This document shows positions 50,237 through 62,100 of a stretch of 64,000 nt of DNA, in pieces. The stretch lies in assembly GCF_019649055.1 (NCBI RefSeq), contig NW_026570297.1, positions 62,001-126,000 of the forward strand. The letters run 5' to 3'. Below the pieces are notes generated by a model. It was not told the DNA's origin. It did no database searches and was given only the letters and a program-made list of their open reading frames with translations. Numbering within the stretch: the stretch's first letter is position 1; each line of letters opens with the position of its first letter. Source of the stretch: Paramacrobiotus metropolitanus. Lineage: Eukaryota; Tardigrada; Eutardigrada; Parachela; Macrobiotidae. The translations under genes and the position numbers were made by a program.

Positions 50237-52025
50237 ATGGTCGATAATAGCACGTACCTGGTTACCGAGTGTACATGGAATCGTGCACTGGGACTGGATG
50301 AGAATGGGACAGGAGCAGGCGAAACCGTAACAACCAATCCCAGTCTGTACGTGTATTTTGTATTTTACCCGTTGCTGTTGGCATGCTGCACAATAGGAAG
50401 CAGCCTGACTATCGTTGCACGATTGAACGATCCGGATAGCCGCAAGACGTCCACTACGGTGTATATGGTGTGTTCGGCCTTCGGAAATCTATGCATTTTG
50501 TAAGTGCTCTTACTATAATTACTGCTGTACACCTAATACTTACTGGAAAATACGGTATGTATTTGACTAAATCTGCTTTTCACGCAATATCAGATTGCTG
50601 TTGAAGGTGGTCAATCTTCCCCGATTATCTTGTTACCGTATTTTTGAACGGTGCAAATGCGGGAAACGATTCCGATCAAAGTTATAATTCCTTCACAAAT
50701 GGATACCTCGCATACAGAGGAGTCTGTACGTTCTGGAACGAAACTGCAACGCAGTTTGTGGACTGGTAGGTTCAGAATGTGCGCCGAAAGGCGTGAATTA
50801 ATGACGCACTTCTGCGAGACTGATGTCCCTAGAAAATACGAGTACGGCTACGGGGTCTGTAGTCTGTACAGACTGTACTTATCAGTAGTCCTTACAAGCG
50901 GAAATGCGTAAGCGCTAAAAGTGTACATACGATACAGTGTGTAAAGGTGCACTTCTTGGCAGGATTTATATATTAAAATTTTCCCGCACACTTTACAGAA
51001 CTATTTGTAATATCACGTGTTGTATTTGCGGGAGGTAATGTGTATTACTGTACTCGTACAATCGGCTTCTACTTGTTGCTGCCATTCGTAACTACTCATT
51101 CTTATTTACTGCGGTTCATTGTAGTTACAATTAATTCGTTTTAGGACGCTGATAATATTTGCGCTGGAACGGCTCCTGTTTGCGTTGCGACCTTTATCAC
51201 GTACACTAACCAGAGCTGTTAAGGCAACATGGCGGCGAGCAGTTTTAAAGGAGTGTATCATTTTAGTCTTAGCCATCCTGTTTTCTTTATGCTATTTGTG
51301 CACATACTACTACTATTATGTCACCAGCGACCAAAAGCTATCGCTACAGGATAGCTTGACGCCATTTCTGAGGAGCTGGTACAATTTACAAATCGACGCA
51401 GAGGTATGAGACAATTTTTGTTAAATACTTGTACAGTTTTCATGTTTGTCTACGGGTGTAACAAAGAAAATTTCGCATTTTGTAGATGGGAATGTGGTTC
51501 GCTAAATGGTTAATGCTGCTTATGCTCGATACGACGCTCCTTGTGGTCTTGTGGAAGCATCGGACCTTAGTTAGGGCGTCAGTCGCATGCACGAAAAGCT
51601 GTGCCACCCGCAACGCTAATGCCACTGTCATCGCCAGTTTGTTGTTGTACATGGTAACGCAGTTGCCGTATGCTTTGCTGACGTGCCTCAAAATCGCCAG
51701 CCGTCCTCCATACTGCTCATACCCAATGACCAACGAGCAAGAAAGCCACGCTCGTCCGATAATAAACATTATCCAGTGGACTAACTACTCAGTGCCTTTT
51801 TTCGTCTACTACGTTGCCAGCCTGACCTTTCGTAAGCAATGTAAAGCTTTATACAAGAAAATAAGCCATCCTGCGCGAAAAGCTCGCGGAACTCTGAACA
51901 GGATTCTGACGGTTACGACTACAACCAGCCTGGAATCGATCAGGTTGAGGAAAACAGAAACTCTGGGTTCGAATCTATCGGGAGAGAATTGTACTTCAAG
52001 CGCTGCGAAAGCAGAAAATATTTAA
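50237..52025 (+). CDS. Rhodopsin-like GPCR B (paralog of A)
   Basis: Four exons (50237-50499, 50607-50765, 51145-51403, 51486-52025) give 406 aa. The first three exons have exactly the lengths of receptor A's (263, 159 and 259 bp) with the same phases. TM1 is YPLLLACCTIGSSLTIVARL, TM2 SAFGNLCIL, TM3 end FALERLLFALRPL, TM6 YMVTQLPYALL, TM7 NYSVPFFVYYVASLTFRKQ. It is the most regular of the three copies and appears intact. Exon 2 follows an unusual acceptor (TTGAAG, no pyrimidine next to AG). The cytoplasmic tail, rich in Ser and Thr, differs from A. Confidence 0.82.
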
Positions 52026-54238
52026 GACTTGGTGGCTTCTTTTCTAGTTTTAACGTTATTCTCCTCATTAGCTTAATGTGTTCTTATACTGTACTTAGTC
52101 AAATGCCACCGCATGTTTTATACTTGGAAACTGCGTAGGGTCAATGTACACACTTTGCAATTAAAGTACTATGCACTCACAGAGTAAATACTCTTAATTA
52201 CTCGGTAGAAATTGTCAGGCGTACGAGCCTGCGCGTGGTGCGTACGGTCCACACAGGACGTACTTGCACTCACTTGCATGCCGTTATCGCCTCTCTCGCC
52301 GTACGTACGTGTGCTGCTGCACTGCACTCATCCGCTGAAGCGGATATACGCGGCGCACACACTGGTGACTGAGCTATACTTGCTCTCTCGTCCCTCTCTC
52401 GCAGTATGACTCAGCGTTCATACGCTCGCGTTGGGTTGAGCCCAGTCTGCGCATCACACAGCTGATACGATGGCCTGCAGCACGCACGTGGTTGCCGCCA
52501 GTAATTCTGGTCACGCCATGAAGACGCTCAAGAACCACTTTTTAGCACACACTTGCTAGATTTGGCTATCGACGCCTTTGTTCTTGCATTCCTTCTATTA
52601 CGCAGCATGGTTCCCTTTATTTGTCAATAAAGCATCACTCGTGATCTCCTCGCCAGAGTCTGTTACAAAATTGTAAAATTTGCTAACTTTAAGATACAGA
52701 TTTAGATATCATGAAAAACATTAAGGCAAAAACGGTTGAATTAATGACAAAATATTTATGCGCTCGGCGCATAAGAGACCGCAGGTGAATCTGAATTTGT
52801 AGCATTGTATGATCGAAAGGTTGCAGCAAACACAGAGTGTTGTGCGCCATGCATTATTACAAAGCTTTTGGTTGCAGTGCAAAAGACGAATACTTTTAGC
52901 TAGATTGCACAATAGTGCTGATCAGACCTGGCTAAACATTTGGCAGATGTTTTTGCTGAAGTAGGGCACAACGCTCTCTTGCGCGCCCGTGAAAGATAAC
53001 GCGAGTTAGTCACCACAACATTCTCAAGCCGAAAGCTAACGGCTGTGCTCATTGGTCCGCTACGTGATCCACAGATGAATTACAAAACGCAGCTTCGAAG
53101 CTGCGTTTTCTATTCTATACACATTCACCTCCGTTGTCGTGCATAGCCAACCGAGCTTTACACAGTGGTCACCGGTACAACCCGTAACATACGATAGTAA
53201 ATATTAAAGCATTCTGATTGCTGATTCGCTAATAAAATGTGGTCAAGTATTAATCCGCATTAATAAGCCTCAATTAGATTTAAAAGTTGTTATTAGTAAT
53301 AGACTATTAGTGATTGTTAATTTAGTAATTACGATTAGTAATTAAAGTAATTAATATGGGTGATTACAATTATCAATGCACATTTGTAATATTGTGCAGG
53401 CTGCGTTACTGTAATTAAGTCTAATTACATTGATTAATAACGCGTATTAATTAGCCAAGTTACATTGAGAAAATGGAATACATTCTTCAGTTAAGTTGTA
53501 AATTATTGCATTATTTAATGACACCTCAAGCATGCGGATTAAAACGCGCCTGCGGCCCTGCTGTACAAGTCGTTTGTGTGCACGCAGCACGATTCATTTA
53601 ACAGTCAGTGCTTGCGTTTTCTCTGGTGATCCATTGCTTATTACTGGTCCAACGCATTTGTGTTTTTTGCTGTGTGTCATCCATCGGTGACGCATTCTGC
53701 TTTCACATTTTATTTCGCAATATCTTTCTCGAGAAAATTAGCTAGGATTGATCGGGCCTAGTATAAACACACTGTATCTGTGAGTCGTGTATAGGTAGCA
53801 GTTTTTACTTATCATATTGCCTGCTTTTATCTGGTGGTCCACCACTTATCATTTGTCACAGACCCAAAGCATATTTATTTTTTGCTAAAATTAATGTCTT
53901 AATGTATAACGTACACAATATTCGCACTTTCAGACGCACAATCTTTCTTTCTAATCTTTGGATAAGATTGACAGAGCCTGGATATAGGTTGGTACTCGTA
54001 GCACTTGGAATCCGGTCTAATACGGGGCCACTGTCTTTCATCGAGTTATAATATTATCTCTTTTTATGACTACTCTGTGGGGGCTCAGTTTTACATATTT
54101 TAATTTCGCCAGAGAAACGATATCGAATTTGATTTAATTAGTGTGTGAATTAAAATTTGGAAGGAAAACGCTTTATTTAGTCAAATCCAGTCATTTTAGT
54201 CAAACAATTTCTGCAGCAAGAGCAAGTCTGGGTCTCTG
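52026..54238. other. Intergenic between receptors B and C
   Basis: No gene recognised. A 26-bp perfect palindrome lies at 53084-53109 (AAAACGCAGCTTC and its complement). Confidence 0.45.
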
Positions 54239-55362
54239 ATGCTCACAAATAACGAATCACTAGTCAGCGGCTGTGTCTGGGATCGAGCGCTCGATTCAAT
54301 TGAATTTGGGATAGGACAGAATGAGACCACCGATAATAGTCCCAGTCTTTACGTGTATCTTGCCATCTACCCGCTGCTCTTGGCCTGCTGTACGGTAGGG
54401 AGTATCTTGATCATTGTTGCACGGCTGAATGATCTGGAGAGCCGGGCAACGTCCACTACAGTTTATATGGTGTGTTCGGCTTTCGGAAATTTGTGCATTC
54501 TGTAAGTGCTGATGGGTAAGGAGTATAAAAAATGATACTACTGTACTTTCTGGTATGTATGTACTCGTACCATACCGTGCCAACTGACATCTGTTACATA
54601 TTTCGCAAATGCCTACCAGCATTCGGAGCGTTCCCTTTCTGTAATTTCTTAGAGCGTCTTTGTTTTATAATCGGCAGAAAAAAACCAGCTAATGTTTTGT
54701 TATTAAAGATGGTCATTGTTGCCGGATTATGTGCAGATCGCACAGGGACACGCTGTGTACGGTGGAAGTCACCCTCGACCAGATAGAAGAAACGATTCGC
54801 TCACAACAGCATACAACGGCTTTGGTCAACTTTGGAACGAAACCGCTATCCAGTTTGCCGACTGGTAGGTAAACAGGGTCTCTGTAGATACTCCAGATTC
54901 AGATTCTGCAGGTCCAGAACATCCAGATCGTGCATTTTGCGAGCAATTTTAGTGGCTTTAGGCCAATATATGGCTCGTTTTCGACACCATGGGATTTTTC
55001 TATGTTTTGAGATAATCGATAGCGCACTCGATTTGTGAACCCGTTTTTAAGTGCACCAACACCTAAAAACAAATTTAATACAAATCTGTAGTGGCAAGCT
55101 TAAATTAAGCCACACGTAGCACTAGTAATACAGAGGATGTTATTACTAACAGCGGTACGAGGTGCCGCCTAGGCTTCGTTTCAGAAACGTTTATGTGGGA
55201 TTTCCAATGGTTTAGTTATGCTCACTGTAAATTTTGGTACTTTTTCAGGACTGTAATATCATTTGCCGGTGAACTGCTGCTGTCTGTATTGCGACGACAA
55301 TCCAATACCCTTTCTATAACAGTTAATCGGCTAAAATGGCGGCGAGCACTCCTATACGAAGG
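54239..55362 (+). pseudogene. Rhodopsin-like GPCR C, 5' part, cut by a retrotransposon
   Basis: Third paralog. Exon 1 (54239-54501, also 263 bp), exon 2 (54709-54864) and the start of exon 3 (about 55250-55362) keep the intron positions of A and B. TM1 (YPLLLACCTVGSILIIVARL) and TM2 (SAFGNLCIL) are conserved. In exon 3 the TM3 end reads FAGELLLSVLRRQ where A and B have FA(V/L)ERLL(V/F)ALRP, so the E-R signalling motif is already changed. Coding similarity stops after WRRALLYE, where the LTR begins. The 3' half would lie beyond the window. Either the insertion killed the gene, or the gene was already degenerating. Confidence 0.8.
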
Positions 55363-55714
55363 TGAGAGGGACTTACGCCCTCGTCCCAGCAGGCTCAGAT
55401 CGCAGTGCAGTGGCTTTCACGCTTAGATCGTATACCTGATCGCAGGTATTACGATCCGCCCTTTCGCTATCTTCCGCCAACGGCATCGCGCCGTACCTTT
55501 TCGGCGATTGCGTGAGGCTTACGTAGCGGCGTATGGTAGAGCAGCGTTAGCGCAGGTATATTGTGAGCTATAGATTGTCAGTTGGTGATTATGAGTTTTG
55601 GTGAGATGTTATGTTTTCGGTTTTATGATAAAAAGTCCCTTTTTATCCTTGTCTCGCTCCCGTTTCCGGTAGATCGGCACTAGAGAGTCTCCCACGCAGA
55701 GAGGAGGACTCTCA
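55363..55714 (+). repeat. 5' LTR (352 bp)
   Basis: Starts TGAGAG and ends CTCTCA, the expected TG...CA inverted termini, exactly where receptor C similarity stops and two bases before the primer binding site. Near the 3' end GAGAGTCTCC and GGAGGACTCTC can fold into a hairpin. The right LTR is outside the window, so the length is inferred. Confidence 0.75.
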
Positions 55715-55716
55715 GA

Positions 55717-55725
55717 TGGTAGCAG
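55717..55725 (+). other. Putative primer binding site
   Basis: TGGTAGCAG matches the complement of the 3' end of animal initiator tRNA-Met over nine bases, two bases after the LTR end. The match stops there, so the tRNA assignment is tentative. Confidence 0.5.
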
Positions 55726-56489
55726 TCTAAGATCCGTGGTTACCTGTTTTCTGAGTTACTTTTCAGATCTATCGGACAGCACCGTTTTCCCGTTTGCCAT
55801 CAGGAGGACGCGGAAACTCGGCGCACACCCTACACCCCGTATCCCGTAGAGCCAGCATTGGACTACAGGGATAGCAGCGTATCAGCGTGCCCAGCGACTT
55901 CGCGGTGGAGATTTGGACTTGCTTCTGGATCTCTTCGTCTGTGCACCTTTTCAAGTGTTTCCTGCGTAGAAGTTTCGGATCCTAAGGATCGTCAGGCTCA
56001 TTCTCGTTCGGAAAAGGGTAAGTGATTGTGGCGTATATGGTTTTCGAGGCTTATCGTTGCATTATGTTGATTTAACGCTGTATGTGATATTAGGCTTATT
56101 TTCTCGCTAATTTTACAGTATAATTAGGCTGAATTTCTTTGAGAAATTAGGCTCAGTTTTTAAAGGTTTGTAACCTTCGAGATTCAGGCTTTTCTTCCGC
56201 ATACTTTTGCATAACTCTCAAGCGCATTAACCTCTGTCCAGGCTTGTTTTTCCGTGATCTTACAGATAGCAGACGCTACAGACAATAGGCGCAGTTCGGT
56301 TACCTACCTGGGTAATTGCAAGCTGAATAGAATTCCTTAGATTTCTCTCGCAGATTAGGCTTTTGTGAGTTTTAAATGCAGAATTAATATCTCCGCTTTA
56401 AACTGTTTACCTATAGTAAACGTTTATCGTTTAATGCCAAGTATTACGAAATTTCTTTCCTTGAAATTGACTACGCTTATGATAATACG

Positions 56490-59069
56490 ATGGAAACTAT
56501 AAAAGCTTTTCTTTCTCCGCGTAGTATTGTGAAAAAACCAGAACAGCAAGCTGAAGATTTGCAAGCTAAAATGCTCAAAACCTAAACAGTCCGCGAAAAC
56601 TAAAGGTGCACCTGTTGCCGCTAAATCAACAGCTGCACCGACGCATAATGTAAACACACGGCTTAATCAGCGTACTCGAGCTCATAACCCGCAGCTACCG
56701 CAAATACCGCAATCGTCAGCAAAAGAACCACAGCCGGTTGCTACTCTCCCGGCAGAAAAAGCTTTCGCGCGCAGTAGCAAAATGCAGCGTTCACCATCGC
56801 TTATTAATGCCGCTTCACAGGTCGATAACGCTCCAGAACAGGAGGAAAGTAGGCCGCATTCGCAGCTTAGCGGTGTATCCCAGTTTGACAGTATTCCGCT
56901 TTCAAGTGACAGTCGTCATTCTCATTCAGACTCTGATATGTCGTTATCGGAAAATGCGCTTACTTTTATTGAAAAAGATCAAGGCTTATTGGCTGATCAA
57001 GAATTGCTTAATTTTGATGTTGATGAAACGCTTAGCGGTAATAACGCTATTAATCAGCAGACACCGCCTGCTGATAACAGCCAGCCTAATACAGCTAATT
57101 TTCATACTCCAGGCGAATTAAATGACGCTCAGAATGAAATCATCAATTTACGCCGCGTTAATTCATCGCTTGAGAAAAAGCTCATACATACTGTACATGA
57201 AGCGAAAAATGAAATTGCGCAATTGCGACAGTTTATAACTGAAGCAGTTGAAGCCCGCGATACGGCTCAAAGTCAAGCTGCTGATTTATTGCAACAGCGT
57301 AATGAGGCTTTCACTGTAATCGCGACAAAGGAAGAATTTGAGAAAAAAGCGCATAATTATATACGCGATTTAAAAAGGCGAATTGCTGATCACGATGATG
57401 TGGTTAAGCAATACAAGGAAGTTAAGCAAGAGCTGTATGAAAAGCTACAAATTACAGAGCATATGGCACAGGAATATAAGGCTAAATTAATTACATGCGA
57501 AGGCGAATTAAATAAGGCACTTGAACGTCAACGCAAATTGTTGGAAGAGCAAAGCTTAAATGTGACTACTGTACGAAAGGCTAATGAAACCGCTGATTAT
57601 TACAAAGAACAATCAACCCGTTTAGAAGGCGCTTGTGTTAATTTAGAAGCTAGGCTGGAATTGGCAGAAAAGGCGAATCAAGATCAGCATTATGAACTGC
57701 AGGCGCTCAGGGCTCAACACAGTCATCCTGTCGCTACAAAGGCTATCAGTATTCAGACTGATAATATGTTTCCAGCTATCCAGGCTTTCATCCCGCCCGC
57801 ACCACCCTCACGTTCTTTTCCGATGATGCGCGATAATGGCAACATGCCATCGGCTCAGTGCAGTGTACTTCCGGGATTGTCTGGCAGTGCACCTGCACCG
57901 GCTATCACTGTATCAGATCTTACGCAAGCTTTAAAGGCAAATAAAAAGTCACCAGATTTTAAAGCAAAATTCAAAGGCGATAAGAACGAAGTTGAAGGCT
58001 TTTTGGAATTATTTGATCTTAACGCTAAATATGGTCATTGGGATGAAGACGAAAAGGTCAGCCGCTTCTTTAACGCTTTAGAAGGCGATGCAGCTTCATG
58101 GTTCAAGGTCGCGATTGTAGGCCCGAATAAACCACAAACTTTCTCCCAGTGGAGATCGGCTTTTCTGGATCGGTATTCCGATCCAGAAAAGGGCTACAAT
58201 GCGCTTAACGAGTTGTCAAGCCGCAAAATCAAAGTCGGTAAAGAAACGCTTGACGAGTATTATCAGGCTATGATCGCTTTACGCGCTCGTGCAGGCGTGA
58301 CAGACGACGCTCATTTTTTGACGTATCTGATGAAAGGCTTAGATTCGCATCACACTTTAAGGCAAAATATGATTATTATGAAGCCAGCTACACCGGCAGA
58401 ATTTTTGAAAAATGCGCGATACCTTGAAGCTACTTATAAAGATGATGAGGATTTCGCTTATGGCAATCAAGCCCAGGCATCACAAGCTAAACCGCTTTCT
58501 TATGCACAAGCAGCAGCTAATAATGGAAATAAAGCTAATAATTTTAAGCGCAATAAGCAATTCAAACCGCACTTCAATAAAGGCAATATTCAGCAGAATA
58601 ATAACGCGACTAACCCTCCCACGCTCAAGCGCCGGCAAATAATAATAATCAGGTACAAAATAATACAGCTTATAATACGGCTAATCAAAGTGTACGCCGT
58701 CCAGGCATCGCTTACTGCGCAAACTGTGATGTCGAAGGTCATTCACGTCAAGCTTGCAGATATGAAGGCATTCCTCAAAAGCAAAATCCAGTGTGGTGCA
58801 AGTTTCACTGGCCCACCACAGGTGAAAGGCGTACTTTGAAAGAATTCACAGAATGGAAAGCTAATCGCAGTAATACCAGCAGTCCTTCAGGCAGGACTAC
58901 AGGCGCATCGACCCCTTCTGGTGGTCCCAGCTTAGGCGGTCCTTCGCCGGCCCGGCAGCGTACTCCGTCCGGTGCCAGCGTTAATTTACAGTTTGATACG
59001 GCTTCAGAATACAGTGAAGGCGAAACCTCAGCGTTAAACAGCTCTTCCAGCGAATCTTTAAACGATTAA
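56490..59069 (+). CDS. gag: Gag polyprotein of the LTR retrotransposon
   Basis: Forms the intracellular particle and packages RNA. It starts METIKAFLSP, preferred because the frame is open upstream of the later Met at 56782 once one base is allowed in the A run 56577-56580. A Ser/Gln-rich N-terminus is followed by a long coiled coil (about 57130-57710, heptad-like E/K/L/R-rich), a capsid-like retrotransposon gag domain (about 57950-58440, with ASWFKVAIVG and LDEYYQAMIALR) and a CCHC knuckle (CANCDVEGHSRQAC, 58716 on). It ends in a Ser/Gly/Pro-rich tail at 59069. A second single-base loss near the C run 58618-58620 separates the capsid and knuckle frames. The long N-terminal coiled coil is unusual for Ty3/Gypsy Gag. 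Confidence 0.85.
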
Positions 59070-59118
59070 GGGGCGCATACTCCGGCTATGCAACCCCCTT
59101 CCCACCGTCTCCGCCGGA
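59057..59118 (+). promoter_or_regulatory. -1 ribosomal frameshift signal (slippery site plus predicted pseudoknot)
   Basis: The heptamer T-TTA-AAC (59057-59063) lies in the gag frame two codons before the gag stop (59067-59069). After a -1 slip the next codon starts at 59063 and the frame stays open into protease. Four bases downstream a nested stem can form: AAGGGG (59068-59073) with CCCCTT (59095-59100), and GCATA (59075-59079) with TATGC (59087-59091). The loop TCCGGC (59081-59086) can pair with GCCGGA (59113-59118), giving an H-type pseudoknot. Confidence 0.8.
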
Positions 59119-62100
59119 TAAGGTTGAGAAGGAATGCATAATTCAAAGCGCGGGAATATATGGCTACATAATACGCAATTGTACATGTAATCTCTCACAA
59201 GCTCATACAGATAAGCAAAATTTCCGCGTAAATTATAATGAACCATTTAAGGCAAAAATGCTTAATCACGACGCTTATGTAAATAATATTCCGGTAAAAA
59301 TTGTAATTGATACAGGCGCTGAAACAAGCTTTATATCTGAACAGTTTTGTAAGAAAAATAATTTAAGCACGCTTCCTATTAAAAGCCTTTTCATATACGC
59401 GGTATTGGCGGTGTGTGCGCATTTTGTGTTACACACTACTGCAACGCTTCAATAACAATTAGTAATTGTACGCTTAATCATTCTATGTTTGTAAAGCCCG
59501 CACGAGATGGTATTCATGTTTTATTAGGCCAGGACTTTTTAAGTCAGGCTAATTATGAAGTTAAGGCGAATAAAATAATTAATTTTCATGTATTACAGGA
59601 AAAGCTTGTAAATTGTAATGTAACTAGTCTGGGCGAAGTGCAGTCGGCCGCTGCAGTTCCGCCGTCACAGGCTTTTTCCGCTACAAATTTTACGGGTGTA
59701 CCTGTATCAAATATGCGCGCATCACGTAAAACGCCTTCTGCAGAGGCTCATGTCGAAAATGTTGTTTATAAGAACCATACTCGTACAGCACAAGCTAAAA
59801 ATGCAAAAACACAAGCTGCAATGACGCCTTTTCCCATACCAGTGGCACCTACGGTAGCCACTGGTGAAGGCAAAAATAAATCATCCGCTTCTAATTCTAA
59901 GCTTTTCCCCGTACCAGTGGCACCTAGCGATGCCACTGGTACGTCTACCGCTAAAAAGTCGCGCAAACAAATGCATCGTGAGACAGCAGCGTTAATGGAG
60001 TACAAGAATTATGTTTCTACCTTAATGAATACTTTAAAAAAGTTTAAGGAATTAATGGCTGAACTCAATCAGGCTTATAATGATGCTGTTAAAATCGATA
60101 ACATTGAAGCTATTAAAAAGGCGAGCCAAGAACGCGCTGATGCTGAACTTGATTTGGTAAGGCGATTAGAAATCTATGAAGAATGGCGACAGGCTATTAA
60201 TAAAGCGATTAAGCTACATTACGGTAAATCTGCACGCGGAATGAATAAACCAATATGCGACTACGCAGAATCGATAGGCGAAGCAAGGCGATACCTGAAA
60301 GAAGTTTATGCGAAAATTAAAACTAAGGAAAAACTACAAGTAACCACTCGTAGACCGCCTATGAATATTGTTAAAGTAGTGCGATTTCATGAAACGCTTG
60401 AATTTCCTACTGTATCAGTACGCTATTTTACAAAAGATGATGAGCTGCCGCCGCTGCGGCATAATCCACATTCAGCTCCTAAACGCTCTTGTTTACCGCT
60501 AAATAAGCCATTAAAAAAGCCGTATAATTTACCGCTTTGGGAAAACAATTCGGCTAAAGAAGAACAAGTATGGGCAGATTTTGACCGCGTTAATAAAAGC
60601 TTTACAGAAAATGCAGATAAAATTCGAAAGCAATTGCAAAAATCAGCTAAAGTGCGTGTATGTATTGCAGATCAAGAAACAAAAGCTACGCAAACAGAAG
60701 GCGCTAATTATCTCATTGTAGAAACACCAGAAGGCGATATCCCGCTTGTAACTAACAGCGAGAACTATTTCGAAGATCAAGGTGAAATAACTGAATTATT
60801 TCAGTCAATAGGCGACAAGCTTAATGAAAACGAATTATTCGCTAATAACCCGCTTAAAAATGAAGAATTATCAGCTGAAGAGCAACCATTTGCAAATAAG
60901 CCAGAATGCGAAGAAATTAGCGAAAAAGATAAAGAAAGATTCAGGCTCAAAATGGTGAAAGTGTATGCAGCTGATAACTACACAATTGTACCTGGAACAT
61001 CTTGGGTGTCGGCTTATGCACACAAAAAAGCTAATTTGCGTACACCGCAATTTATATTTTCACCTAATCCAGCTTTATACAGCGAAGGTAGATTACTACC
61101 ACTTCAGGGCTTAGTCGAACCAAAAAATTTTCAGTTTGATATTTGCGTGTCTAATTATTCCGCTCATAAGCGTACAATAAAGAAAGGTACATGGTTAGGC
61201 GTTATCGAAACGTATGAAGAAGTTGAGCCAGATAAAACCGCTTTAACCGCTACTGCAGCTAATTATACGCCAGAAGAAGAAGCTGAAATTTGGGAAGCAA
61301 TACGCGAATTTAAAATATCGGCTGACTTATCAGAAGCTGATCGTAAGCGCATCGATAACCTATTGTTTGAATTCGCTGACCTGTTGCCAACAAAATCGCG
61401 ACCGTTTGGCAATGTAGATGCCTCGATAAAGCATACAATAGACACAGGCGATGCACCGGCGATAAAATCTCTACCGCACCGCACAAGTTGGCGCGGTAGA
61501 CAGCTTATCCAAGATCATGTGGAGGAAATGTTAAAGCTTGGCATCATTAGGCCATCGACCTCTAACTGGAGTTTTCCAGTTGTCTTGGCTTCAAAGAAAA
61601 ATCCTGACGGCTCAATCGGTACACGCTTTTGCGTTAATTATATACGCTTAAATAACATCACAAAAAAGAATAACTATCCGCTTCCTAAGCCAGATGAACT
61701 TCTGGATACGGCTTCTGGTAATAAGCTTTATTGCAGCTTTGATTGCGAAAAAGGCTTTTGGCAGATCCCTATGGATCCTGCTAGCATCGAAAAAACAGCT
61801 TTTGTCACACCAGACGGCCTGTTCGAATTTCTTCGAATGCCGTTTGGCGTGTGCATGGCCCCGCGACTTTTCAAGCCGCAATGGACCGTACGCTTTCAAA
61901 GCTCCGTAAATTAGGAATATTCGCTTATTTAGACGATTTAATCGTCGCAGCTAAAAATATGGAAGAATTATTGTTTAAATTACGGCTTTTATTTGAAGCT
62001 TTACGCGCATCAGGCTTTACGCTAAAACCGGCTAAATGTCATATCGCTAAACCAGTTCTTCATTTTTTGGGACATGTAATATCAGAATCAGGCATCCATA

